In this document: one piece after another, positions 56,885 through 64,000 of the stretch | How positions within the stretch are numbered: position 1 is the stretch's first letter | How the letters are laid out: the number at the start of each line of letters is the position of its first letter | NCBI GenBank assembly: GCA_017528425.1 | Contig: JAFXOV010000063.1 | Location: forward strand, 1-64,000 | Source of the DNA: Elusimicrobiota bacterium | GTDB taxonomy: Bacteria; Elusimicrobiota; Endomicrobiia; Endomicrobiales; Endomicrobiaceae | Reading direction: 5' to 3' | Length of the DNA: 64,000 nt | Made by a program: the position numbers and the translations under genes | Notes under the pieces: generated by a model | Seen by the model: only the letters and a program-made list of their open reading frames with translations | What the model was told of the DNA's origin: nothing | The model's database searches: none

Positions 56885-57570
56885 TGTTTTACCTCTAAAT
56901 TATCTAAACTTTCAAAAGTAATTTTACCTTCAACATTTTTATTCATTTTAACAGTTTTTTCATCGTATAGTAAAGATATTTCATCTGCTCTAAATTCCGC
57001 TTTTTTATCTTCCTGCCAAACGTTTACCTGCGGTTTATTCTTATCTTTTTCCATATACAAAGAATTGTCTGACTTTTTCAATAAAGCATTATCCGCCGTT
57101 ATTGTCCCCGAAGAAGATATTATTTTCACATTATCTATTGCCTTTACGGATTCAAAATTATCGTTCAAATACAACGTGTCCATGTAAAGATAAATCGTGT
57201 CGGTAGAATTTTTAAGTTCGTATTCTACTACGGGATTGTTCCCCCACATTTTTCCGTTCAATAATTTTGTATTATACTGTGCATTTTCCGCCTTCGCTTT
57301 TATAACACTCCCGTCTTCATTAGTCACAAAAAAATTCACATTCCCTTTAGCATCGACATCATCTGTTGTTCTGTAATATGTCATTTCGTTTGATGTTATA
57401 TTATAATTGCCTCTTTTAACATTTGCATGTCCTTTAAAATAAGCAATTTTGCCTTTATCCTTTATTATCATTTTATCACCGACAATTTCCGTTTTTTGTT
57501 TTTGCTCTGCTGCACAAACAAAAGAAACAACGAACAACGCCGTCATAATAAAAAATATTTTTTTAATCAA
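56881..57570 (-). CDS. lptA: LptA/OstA-family periplasmic LPS transport protein
   Basis: 229 residues with a signal peptide (IKKIFFIMTALFVVSFVCA). The body has OstA-type beta-jellyroll strands: IVGDKMIIKDKGKIAYFKGHANVKRGNYNITSNEM, then GNVNFFVTNEDG and DNVKIISSSGTITADNALL. It would form the periplasmic bridge for LPS between LptC and LptD. It is somewhat longer than E. coli LptA (185 aa) and lies between lptB and lptC as usual. It overlaps lptC by 8 bp. Confidence 0.88.
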   Translation of the reverse strand: MIKKIFFIMTALFVVSFVCAAEQKQKTEIVGDKMIIKDKGKIAYFKGHANVKRGNYNITSNEMTYYRTTDDVDAKGNVNFFVTNEDGSVIKAKAENAQYNTKLLNGKMWGNNPVVEYELKNSTDTIYLYMDTLYLNDNFESVKAIDNVKIISSSGTITADNALLKKSDNSLYMEKDKNKPQVNVWQEDKKAEFRADEISLLYDEKTVKMNKNVEGKITFESLDNLEVKQ

Positions 57571-58099
57571 TTATAATCCTTTGCTTTTTTATAACAATAT
57601 TTTTCAGTTCGGTATCAGACTCAAAACCTTTACCGTACATAACATCTTTATCTTTTGTTATTTTTATATCACTGTCCGAATATATTAACTGCTTTTTCGC
57701 ATCATAGGAAACATCTCTTGTTTGCAAATATTCGTTATTTACTGTTTCTACCGTACATTTACCGAAAGCTTTTACATTGTTTGTTTCCATATTTATTTCA
57801 CCTTCTTCCGCAATAAGTATGGATTGATATTTCCCGTCTTCATAAAATTTAACTTTCGGTAATTTCAGTTTTGCAATTTTATTGTCTTCATCGATTATCG
57901 CAGACTCCGCTTCAAGAATCGTTTTTATTTTACCGTCTTTAGTTTCGGTAATAACAAACTTCTCTATGGTTTGTTCGGTCGTAGGAGGTGTTTCCTCTAT
58001 GGTATTTTCTTCCTCGACACAAGAACAAACTGTAAACGAACATATCAAACATAATGTTAAAAACAAAATTTTACTTTTGTTTAGTTTTCCATCTTTCAT
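57563..58099 (-). CDS. lptC: LptC-like LPS export protein, possible lipoprotein
   Basis: 178 residues, matching the LptC jellyroll by position and strand pattern (GKIKTILEAESAIIDEDNKIAKL, FYEDGKYQSILIAEEGEIN, YLQTRDVSYDAKKQLIYSDSDIKI). Canonical LptC is held by an N-terminal transmembrane helix. Here the hydrophobic N terminus ends in VCSC followed by a Glu/Thr/Pro-rich linker, which looks more like a lipoprotein signal. It overlaps both the acyltransferase (29 bp) and lptA (8 bp). Confidence 0.8.
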   Translation of the reverse strand: MKDGKLNKSKILFLTLCLICSFTVCSCVEEENTIEETPPTTEQTIEKFVITETKDGKIKTILEAESAIIDEDNKIAKLKLPKVKFYEDGKYQSILIAEEGEINMETNNVKAFGKCTVETVNNEYLQTRDVSYDAKKQLIYSDSDIKITKDKDVMYGKGFESDTELKNIVIKKQRIIID

Positions 58100-58970
58100 G
58101 AAACCATACCCACTGTTCAGGATTTTCTTTTATAAAAATTTCCAATGTTTTCGTAAGTTTTGCCGTAAAATTTTTAACATCCGTATCAAAATCACCGGTA
58201 GTTTCCGGCGGAACTATTTCATCACTTATAACAAACTTATGTTTTCCGTCGGGCAATCTTTTATCTACAGCCAAAACCACAGGTGTTCCTACTTTCAATG
58301 CTATTGATGCAAGCCCCAAAGGCGTAGATGCCGGTCTTCCGAAAAAATCGACAAAAACACTTTGAACCGAAGTATCCTGATCTATCAACATTGCAATTAT
58401 TTCATTGTTCCTTAAAGCTTTAAGCATCTTTCTTGCGGAAGAAAGTTCGGATCTCAAAATAACTTTAACTTTCTTCATATTCCTGTAACTTACAAGCATA
58501 TTATTCAATTCTTCGATATAAATCTTTCTTGCTATAACATTCAAAGGATAATGTTTTGCCACTCCTGCCGCAAGCATTTCCCAATTTCCTATATGTCCGC
58601 TTAATGCCAAAATTCCTTTTTTCCTTTCAAGAAGTCTGTTAAAAATATCTTTTTGTTCCTGTTCCATTATCGCAACAGAATCAAAAAATTTATCACTCAT
58701 CTTTGGAAAATTCAACAACTCAAAAAAATTTTTTGCTTCATATTTAAAAACCGTTTTGATTATTTTGGTTATTTCTTTCTGTGATTTTTCCGGAAAACAC
58801 ATCGTTAAATGTGTTCTTGCTTTATTTCTTGCATCGGCGACAACATAATAGGCAAGTCCGCCTAAAAAGTTTGCCAGGAAACCTACAGTAAACTTATATG
58901 GCAAAATTAAAACTATTTTTGAAAACAACCACGCGGCGTAAAAATAACATTTTCTTATATATTTCTTCAT
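58071..58970 (-). CDS. LpxL/HtrB-type lipid A acyltransferase
   Basis: 299 residues, with an N-terminal hydrophobic segment (about residues 10-40). The acyltransferase motif is HIGNWE (H-x4-E, LSGHIGNWEMLA near residue 121), followed by MLIDQDTSVQSVFVDFFGRPASTPLG and a C-terminal NPEQWVWFHERWK, all typical of the family. It adds secondary acyl chains to Kdo-lipid A at the inner membrane. Which position it acylates cannot be told. It sits between kdsC and lptC in the LPS cluster. Confidence 0.9.
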   Translation of the reverse strand: MKKYIRKCYFYAAWLFSKIVLILPYKFTVGFLANFLGGLAYYVVADARNKARTHLTMCFPEKSQKEITKIIKTVFKYEAKNFFELLNFPKMSDKFFDSVAIMEQEQKDIFNRLLERKKGILALSGHIGNWEMLAAGVAKHYPLNVIARKIYIEELNNMLVSYRNMKKVKVILRSELSSARKMLKALRNNEIIAMLIDQDTSVQSVFVDFFGRPASTPLGLASIALKVGTPVVLAVDKRLPDGKHKFVISDEIVPPETTGDFDTDVKNFTAKLTKTLEIFIKENPEQWVWFHERWKTKQK

Positions 58971-58972
58971 GA

Positions 58973-59506
58973 CTATTTACTTAATATTTCATCCCATTTT
59001 TTATTTGCTTTCAACAACAATTCGCAAACTTCTCTAAATACACCTTTCCCGCCGTCATATTGCGAAATATATTTTGAAACTTTCTTTGCTTCTACAACAG
59101 CATCTTTCGGGCAAACGGATAATCCTGCTTTTTTCAAAGCACATAAATCTATAATATCGTCGCCTATATAAAGAATTTCAGACATTCCTATAGACATCTT
59201 GTTGGCTATATTTATGAGAGATTTTATTTTATCTTTGCATTCTTGAACCAAGAAATCCACTTTCTGTTCTTTTGCTCTTATTTCTACCTGTTTTGATTTT
59301 CTTCCTGTAATCCAAGCAACTTTAACATCCGGCAAATATTCTTTTAATAAATGCATTCCCAATCTGTCTTTAACATTCCAAATTTTTATTTCTTCCCCGT
59401 TTTCGAGCAAAATGATTTCTCCCGCCGTCATAACTCCGTCTATATCGGTAGCAATCAATTTTATTTTTGAAGCTGCATTTAACAATTGTTTCGTATATTT
59501 TTTCAT
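58973..59506 (-). CDS. kdsC: 3-deoxy-D-manno-octulosonate-8-phosphate phosphatase
   Basis: HAD-superfamily phosphatase (C0 type, 177 aa) that makes Kdo from Kdo-8-P. Motif I DIDGVMT with its two Asp residues near 20-22, motif II in AWITGRKS, motif III Lys and motif IV IGDDIIDL are all present. Gene order with kdsA supports this assignment over other small HAD phosphatases. The stop lies 2 bp before the acyltransferase gene. Confidence 0.95.
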   Translation of the reverse strand: MKKYTKQLLNAASKIKLIATDIDGVMTAGEIILLENGEEIKIWNVKDRLGMHLLKEYLPDVKVAWITGRKSKQVEIRAKEQKVDFLVQECKDKIKSLINIANKMSIGMSEILYIGDDIIDLCALKKAGLSVCPKDAVVEAKKVSKYISQYDGGKGVFREVCELLLKANKKWDEILSK

Positions 59507-59529
59507 TTTAATAACCCGATACTTTAATT

Positions 59530-59724
59530 TTACTTGTCTGTATTATCCGCTTTTTGTAACCACGGAGTAATCTCCATGGGAATATCTCTCATATAAGGTT
59601 TTAACAAAAAGTTTAAAGAAAAAAATGCTACAACAAGAACAACCATTATTATCAAAAAGCTTTTACACATCCATTTCAAAGATGGCATCCATGTACCTTG
59701 TTCTTTTATTTTCTTTTCTGCCAT
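59530..59724 (-). CDS. Small single-pass membrane protein between kdsA and kdsC
   Basis: 64 residues. One transmembrane helix (about residues 15-37, SFLIIMVVLVVAFFSLNFLL) with a basic N-terminal side and a ~25-residue C-terminal part. It starts 1 bp after the kdsA stop codon, so it is translated as part of the LPS operon. I do not recognise a family. Its place suggests an envelope role only by association. Confidence 0.65.
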   Translation of the reverse strand: MAEKKIKEQGTWMPSLKWMCKSFLIIMVVLVVAFFSLNFLLKPYMRDIPMEITPWLQKADNTDK

Positions 59725-59725
59725 T

Positions 59726-60556
59726 TTAGAATCCTTTAACTAACTTATCTATTTTTATTGCTTGATTTATCATAGACTTGAAGATTTTTAAATCCACGGA
59801 ATTTGCACCGTCTGAAAGTGCCTTATCCGGATTTTGATGAGTTTCTATAAACAAAGCAGAAACTCCGACGGCACAAGCGGCTTTTGCAAGAGGTAACACA
59901 AACTGTCTGTCCCCGCCGCTCGCGGTTCCAAGCCCTCCGGGTTTTTGAACACTGTGTGTAGCATCAAAAATTACCGGATAACCGAATTGTTTCATTATTT
60001 CTATTGATCTGTAATCAACGACCAAGTTTCTGTATCCGAAACTTGCTCCTCTTTCCGTAAGAGAAATTTTATTGTTAAACTTTGCGATTTTGTTTACTAC
60101 CTGCAACATATCTTCAGGTGCAAGAAATTGTCCTTTTTTTACATTTACCGGCAAACCTGTTTTTGCACACTCAACAACCAGGTCTGTTTGTCTGCACAAA
60201 AATGCCGGTATTTGTATAATATCCGCAACCTGTGCAACTTTTTCAACATCGTGTGTACAATGAACATCCGTAAGAACCGGAACTTTAAACTCTTTTTTTA
60301 TTTCGGCTAATATCTTTAATCCGTCTTCTATTCCGGGACCTCTGAAAGAATTGAGCGAAGATCTGTTTGCTTTGTCGTAAGATGCTTTAAATATGAAATT
60401 TATTTTTTCTTTTAAACAAATCTCTTTTAATTTTTTTGCCAAATCAAAAACTTGTTTTCTGCTCTCGATAACACACGGACCTGCAATAACCGACAACGGT
60501 AAATTGTTGGCCAATGCTATTTTGTTTGTAATGTTTATTTTCTTAAATTTATTCAT
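59726..60556 (-). CDS. kdsA: 3-deoxy-8-phosphooctulonate synthase
   Basis: Condenses arabinose-5-P with PEP to Kdo-8-P. 276 residues from the chosen ATG; a 12-residue longer in-frame start overlaps the -10 element of the promoter and is rejected. Signatures: VIAGPCVIES, FKASYDKANRSS, FRGPGIEDGLKIL, VLTDVHC and the C-terminal FDATHSVQKPGG. NVKKGQFLAPEDM carries the Asn typical of metal-independent KdsA. First gene of the minus-strand LPS cluster. Confidence 0.96.
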   Translation of the reverse strand: MNKFKKINITNKIALANNLPLSVIAGPCVIESRKQVFDLAKKLKEICLKEKINFIFKASYDKANRSSLNSFRGPGIEDGLKILAEIKKEFKVPVLTDVHCTHDVEKVAQVADIIQIPAFLCRQTDLVVECAKTGLPVNVKKGQFLAPEDMLQVVNKIAKFNNKISLTERGASFGYRNLVVDYRSIEIMKQFGYPVIFDATHSVQKPGGLGTASGGDRQFVLPLAKAACAVGVSALFIETHQNPDKALSDGANSVDLKIFKSMINQAIKIDKLVKGF

Positions 60557-60562
60557 TTTTAT

Positions 60563-60592
60563 ATTATACCAATTATGCAATAAATTTAGCAA
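60563..60592 (-). promoter_or_regulatory. Promoter of kdsA and the LPS cluster
   Basis: On the minus strand TTGCTA (60592-60587), 18-bp spacer and TATAAT (60568-60563). The -10 ends 6 nt before the kdsA ATG, so a transcript starting at the usual distance would begin at the start codon itself: a leaderless mRNA. No Shine-Dalgarno fits in this space. Confidence 0.55.
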
Positions 60593-60606
60593 TTAAAAAA
60601 CTTATT

Positions 60607-61026
60607 TTATTCTCCGATAATTTTTATTAAAACTCTCTTTCTTCTTTGACCGTCAAACTCTCCGTAGAATATTTGTTCCCAAGGTCCGAAATCAAGCTCG
60701 CCGTTTGTAATTGCAACCACGGTTTCTCTACCCATAACCTGCCTTTTTAAATGAGAATCGGCATTATCTTCTCCGGTATCGTTATGTCTGTAAGAATTTA
60801 TCGGTTCGTGCGGTGCAAGTTTTTCAAGCCATTTTCTAAAATCGTTGTGTAATCCGTATTCGTTATCGTTAATGAAAACACTTGCGGTAATATGCATGGC
60901 ATTTACCAAACACAATCCTTCCTTTATACCGCTTTCATCTATTGCCTGCTGAACATCATCGGTGATATTTATAAAATCTATTCTTTTATCGGTATTAAAA
61001 AACAATTCTTTTCTAAAAGTTTTCAT
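60607..61026 (-). CDS. yjbQ: YjbQ/UPF0047 family protein
   Basis: 139 residues, a compact single-domain family. Hallmarks are the [15 protein letters not shown] block, the [22 protein letters not shown] segment with conserved His/Asp/Asn, and [16 protein letters not shown] near the C terminus. Members show weak thiamine-phosphate synthase activity in vivo; the true reaction is uncertain. It lies between a nitroreductase gene and kdsA, with 12-bp and ~50-bp gaps. Confidence 0.92.
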   Translation of the reverse strand: MKTFRKELFFNTDKRIDFINITDDVQQAIDESGIKEGLCLVNAMHITASVFINDNEYGLHNDFRKWLEKLAPHEPINSYRHNDTGEDNADSHLKRQVMGRETVVAITNGELDFGPWEQIFYGEFDGQRRKRVLIKIIGE

Positions 61027-61038
61027 TTTTTTCCCCTT

Positions 61039-61554
61039 TTATAATTCTACAACCATTTCATTTATATTTTTTCTCATAAAATGCCAATCACTCGGTTTTG
61101 ATTTTTCGGACGGATATCCCAATGCCAAAAACATTACGGGAACAATATTTTCCGGAAGTTTAAATGTTTCTGTCGCTATTTTTGAATTAAATCCTCTTAT
61201 CCAAAGAGAATGTATTCCCAAGGTTTCGGCTTCATACATCATTGTTGTTGCCGCAATACTTGCATCCTGTTCACCGGAATGATATCCTTCTTCTCTTTTA
61301 TTTTTCCAAACTTCATTTTTATCGAAACAAACTAAAATCATAACCGGAGCATTATATGTAAACGGCGTAACCGTTGCTGCAAGTTCAAGCGCCTTTTTAC
61401 TTTTTAACACATAAAACTTTTGAGGCTGATAATTGCATGCCGTAGGAACAAGCCTTCCTGCTTCAAGTATTTTATCGAGTTCCCCTTTTTCTATCGGAGT
61501 ATCGGCAAAATTTCTTTCGGAATACCTTTGTTTTACCAATTCTAAAAAATCCAT
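61039..61554 (-). CDS. Nitroreductase-family flavoprotein
   Basis: 171 residues. FMN-binding features of the family: RYSERNFADTPIE near the N terminus (the RxSxR-type phosphate contact), the LVPTACNYQPQKFYVL block, DASIAATTMMYEAETLGIHSLWIRGF, and the C-terminal LALGYPSEKSKP. It uses NAD(P)H to reduce small molecules; the substrate cannot be predicted. An AGGAGG RBS precedes the ATG. In line with yjbQ on the minus strand. Confidence 0.9.
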   Translation of the reverse strand: MDFLELVKQRYSERNFADTPIEKGELDKILEAGRLVPTACNYQPQKFYVLKSKKALELAATVTPFTYNAPVMILVCFDKNEVWKNKREEGYHSGEQDASIAATTMMYEAETLGIHSLWIRGFNSKIATETFKLPENIVPVMFLALGYPSEKSKPSDWHFMRKNINEMVVEL

Positions 61555-61573
61555 TTTTACCTCCTAAATATTT

Positions 61574-62200
61574 TTAACTTCTTTTTAAAATTTCCACATC
61601 GGTAACATAAATTATTTCACATCCTATCATTTCCCCCCACGAAGATGTATCTTCCCTGGACAAAGAAGATGTCCAAGGTATCATACCGGGCTTTTCGGCT
61701 TTAACAAGTTGTCCTTTAATCGTTACCAAATCGTATTGCTTTATTTTAAACAATTTCTTCTTTATATTTTTATCTGCGGGAATACAATGATTGTTAGACA
61801 GAGAAATTCTTATATCTTTTTCCATTATAGGCCAATAATCTTTCTTGGGAGCATACAACAAACATCTTTTTCTATGTTTAAACTTCATCTCTCTCAACAC
61901 TTCGGCCATAGACATTTTTTTCCAGGCAAGTGCAATATCTATCGGAGAAATCGAAGATACGGAATCAAAAAAATATCGTTTTGTACTGATGACTATACCG
62001 GTTATGGAATAATCCGCTAACGGTGTAAGAAAAAACTTTTTATATTTGAACGGTGCTTTGTTTTTTATTACATTTTGTATCGGTTCTTGTTTTACGGCTA
62101 TACCTTTCCAATCGGCTTTTTTTTCGTATATAAAGCCGAAATAAACTATAACCACCATTAACAAACAAATTAAAAACAATTGTATATTAGTTTTATTCAT
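61574..62200 (-). CDS. Membrane-anchored protein of unknown function
   Basis: 208 residues. The N-terminal hydrophobic helix (about residues 7-25) is a signal anchor. The soluble part has the patterns LADYSITGIVISTKRYF, ISPIDIALAWKKM, HCIPADKNI and GMIPWTSSLSREDT, and ends with CEIIYVTDV. I have the impression of a conserved hypothetical family with an OB-like fold, but cannot name it. It probably faces the periplasm. It starts ~100 bp from the divergent NlpC/P60 gene. Confidence 0.65.
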   Translation of the reverse strand: MNKTNIQLFLICLLMVVIVYFGFIYEKKADWKGIAVKQEPIQNVIKNKAPFKYKKFFLTPLADYSITGIVISTKRYFFDSVSSISPIDIALAWKKMSMAEVLREMKFKHRKRCLLYAPKKDYWPIMEKDIRISLSNNHCIPADKNIKKKLFKIKQYDLVTIKGQLVKAEKPGMIPWTSSLSREDTSSWGEMIGCEIIYVTDVEILKRS

Positions 62201-62265
62201 TTTGTTTTCATAAAATGATTTCGAATACTCTTATTATATATTTTTAATGTCTATTAAAAAAGCAA

Positions 62266-62294
62266 TTAAAATTGTGTTCTAAATTTTGTAAAAT
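62266..62294 (+). promoter_or_regulatory. Possible promoter of the NlpC/P60 gene
   Basis: TTAAAA (62266-62271), 17-bp spacer, TAAAAT (62289-62294), ending 8 nt before the ATG at 62303. The hexamers are mediocre in an A/T-rich region, but the spacing and the very short leader repeat the pattern of pstS and the ORF at 6624. Confidence 0.4.
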
Positions 62295-62302
62295 ATCAAT
62301 AT

Positions 62303-63775
62303 ATGAAATTATTAAAAAATTTTATTCTTACATCAACAATATTAACTTTTTTATTTTCATATAGTAACGGTGAACTGCTCATAAACGAAAATTATGCTTT
62401 TTTTATCGACGGTGAAGAATTTGAAGAACCTTATGAAGATTCTTCTCCCATAGATGAAAAAGAAATAGTACAAAATAATAAATTCATTCCGAATGGCCCG
62501 ATGATAATAACAGATGTTGCCAGAAAAATGAAAACCGCAGGGTACTGGATATCAAAAATAAAAAATCCCGACAAAGAAATTTTAACGGCAAAACAAATAC
62601 AGGAAAAGAACAAAGAATTATTTAGAGATTTAATTTATTTAAACGATATAGAAACTTTTTCCGAAATAAAGACATCGGCATTAAAAAAACAACAAAAACA
62701 AATATTTAAAATGTTTTATTACAGAAAATATATAGACAGTTCTTTTAACACTATAAGCAAAGAATACGTGAATAAAATTTATAATAATATAAAAATGCCT
62801 AACACAAAAAAGATTAAAGCAAAATATGCAATATCTACGGCTTATAGTGATATCAGGCTGATGCCTACGGACAAAAATTTTCTGTACGACAAAACAACTT
62901 ACGATATTGACAGAATGCAGGTCGCAAGTGTTGATATAGGAACACCTTTAATCACTTTAATAACAACAAAAGATAAACAATGGACTTTTGTTGTATCTTA
63001 CGAATCGGAAGGTTGGATAAAAACAAAAGACATTGCTTCTACGGAGCAACAAACTTTCTTAAATTGGATAAACGAAAAAGATTTCGCAATTGTAACCGAT
63101 AATAAGACAGATATTTTCTTAGACGAAAAAATGACCAAATATTACGATTATCTTCGTATGTCTACAAAGTTGCCGTTAATAAAAAAGGTTAACAATGAAA
63201 TTCTTTGTGTAAAGATACCGAAATCAACAAATAAAGGAAATTTAATTTTTGAAAAAGCCTATTTATATACTCGTGACACAAATATCGGATACTTAAAATA
63301 TACTCAAAGAAATATATTACAGCAAGCCTTTAAACATATAAATTCCCCGTACTCTTGGGGCGGTTATGACGGAGAGCAAGATTGTTCTACTTTTATCAGA
63401 CAAGTTTTCGGTTGTTTCGGTTTGATACTTCCGAGAAACTCTTTGGCACAAATAAAATCCGGAAACAAACAAATTAACATTGATAACAAACTATCCGATT
63501 CCGATAAGAGTAAAGAAATTATTTCGAAAACCATACCTGCGATATCTCTATTGTATTTGCCGGGACATATAATGCTTTATATCGGTGAAGAAAATGATAC
63601 CCCATATGCAATTCATGCAATATGGGGCACGGAAAATTTTATAAATAAAAAAGAAAGACATGTAAGTTTTATCAACAGGGTCGTAGTATCAAACCTCAGT
63701 ATAGGCGAAAAAACATCCAAAAATTCTCTTTTGCGCAGAATAAAAAAAGTTAATACCTTAACCTTAAGAAAATAA
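62303..63775 (+). CDS. Exported NlpC/P60 peptidoglycan hydrolase with SH3-like domains
   Basis: 490 residues. Signal peptide (KLLKNFILTSTILTFLFSYSNG). The N-terminal half matches the stabilising/SH3b arrangement seen in larger NlpC/P60 enzymes (SH3-like strands at about 165-330, e.g. WTFVVSYESEGWIKTKDI). The catalytic domain (about 340-460) has Cys361 in QDCSTFIRQ, His422 in LPGHIMLYIG and His438 in AIHAIWG, the full Cys-His-His triad. It is a cysteine endopeptidase that cuts cell-wall peptide stems in the periplasm. It stands alone between minus-strand genes. Confidence 0.92.
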   Translation: MKLLKNFILTSTILTFLFSYSNGELLINENYAFFIDGEEFEEPYEDSSPIDEKEIVQNNKFIPNGPMIITDVARKMKTAGYWISKIKNPDKEILTAKQIQEKNKELFRDLIYLNDIETFSEIKTSALKKQQKQIFKMFYYRKYIDSSFNTISKEYVNKIYNNIKMPNTKKIKAKYAISTAYSDIRLMPTDKNFLYDKTTYDIDRMQVASVDIGTPLITLITTKDKQWTFVVSYESEGWIKTKDIASTEQQTFLNWINEKDFAIVTDNKTDIFLDEKMTKYYDYLRMSTKLPLIKKVNNEILCVKIPKSTNKGNLIFEKAYLYTRDTNIGYLKYTQRNILQQAFKHINSPYSWGGYDGEQDCSTFIRQVFGCFGLILPRNSLAQIKSGNKQINIDNKLSDSDKSKEIISKTIPAISLLYLPGHIMLYIGEENDTPYAIHAIWGTENFINKKERHVSFINRVVVSNLSIGEKTSKNSLLRRIKKVNTLTLRK

Positions 63776-63777
63776 AA

Positions 63778-64000
63778 TTACCAATGCAATTTCGGCTTTC
63801 TTGCAGCTTCAACTTCGTTTAATCTCTTTACGGACGTATTTACCGGCGCATTATGAACAACTTCCGGATTTGTTTTGGATTCTTCTATTATATTCAACAA
63901 TGTCTCTATGAATTCGTCTAAAGTTTGTTTAGATTCCGTTTCCGTGGGCTCTATCATCATAGCTTCTTCAACTATCAACGGGAAATATATTGTCGGAGCA
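63778..64000 (-). CDS. gcvPB: Glycine dehydrogenase (decarboxylating) subunit 2, C-terminal part
   Basis: Only the last ~74 residues are inside the window; the gene continues past the right edge, so the true start is not visible. The sequence [22 protein letters not shown] and the ending [12 protein letters not shown] match the C terminus of the beta subunit of the two-subunit P protein of the glycine cleavage system, a PLP enzyme. It converges with the NlpC/P60 gene (2-bp gap). The PLP lysine lies outside the window. Confidence 0.85.
   Translation of the reverse strand, partial: APTIYFPLIVEEAMMIEPTETESKQTLDEFIETLLNIIEESKTNPEVVHNAPVNTSVKRLNEVEAARKPKLHW

Overview
This is a gene-dense, strongly A/T-rich bacterial chromosome segment. 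It encodes a Gram-negative envelope: kdsA, kdsC, an LpxL-type acyltransferase and lptA/B/C, plus a predicted outer-membrane barrel. It also carries a class II (B12-dependent) ribonucleotide reductase. Gene content and the very large exported multidomain proteins fit an Elusimicrobiota (Endomicrobia-like) or Omnitrophota-like bacterium. That placement is my inference; no rRNA or other taxonomic marker is in the window. I see no tRNA, rRNA, CRISPR array, insertion sequence or prophage.

Layout. 0-4.3 kb: rpmE, prfA, prmC, murA and a small membrane protein. 4.3-6.6 kb: an outer-membrane barrel and a normal glucose-6-phosphate isomerase (pgi). 6.6-17.1 kb: a small membrane-protein ORF, an intrinsic terminator overlapping its stop, then a 3289-residue protein with a signal peptide, a conserved N-terminal domain, coiled coil and membrane segments, a second complete PGI domain and a phosphomannomutase/phosphoglucomutase domain. 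17.1-21.4 kb: nrdR, nrdJ, a DUF3828-like protein, dcd. 21.4-26.6 kb: pstS-pstC-pstA-pstB1-pstB2-phoU, where the two PstB copies carry complementary active-site losses and a nearly identical 70-nt hairpin follows each. 26.6-28.8 kb (minus): a GT39-PAP2 fusion. 28.8-42.2 kb: a second small membrane ORF with terminator, an ABC-F ATPase, and two more giant exported proteins sharing the N-terminal domain, both with HD phosphohydrolase domains and one also with a metallophosphoesterase. 42.2-45 kb: TPR protein, DUF362 ferredoxin-like protein, RluA-type pseudouridine synthase. 45-50.4 kb: a 1760-residue exported protein with seven repeats and a caspase-like His/Cys domain. 50.4-55.2 kb: ligA and nusB (minus), a 690-bp A/T-rich gap, and an exported ankyrin-repeat protein. 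55.2-62.2 kb (minus): miaA, LPS transport and Kdo genes, yjbQ, a nitroreductase and an unknown protein. 62.3-64 kb: an exported NlpC/P60 hydrolase and the 3' end of gcvPB.

The most unusual content is the trio of giant exported proteins (7201, 31298, 35380). They share an N-terminal domain with an invariant IQDLH motif, an LEG/IEG motif and a closing GGFH motif, reminiscent of the ChaN/TraB/Tiki/EreA-type fold. This domain is joined to sugar-phosphate enzymes, HD hydrolases and phosphoesterases. Both giant-protein transcription units begin the same way: a sigma70-type promoter with 17-bp spacing, a short membrane-protein ORF, and a terminator hairpin at that ORF's stop codon with only a Shine-Dalgarno's worth of space before the next gene. 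This looks like translation-coupled attenuation. Housekeeping genes are assigned with high confidence; functions of the giant proteins are domain-level inferences only.
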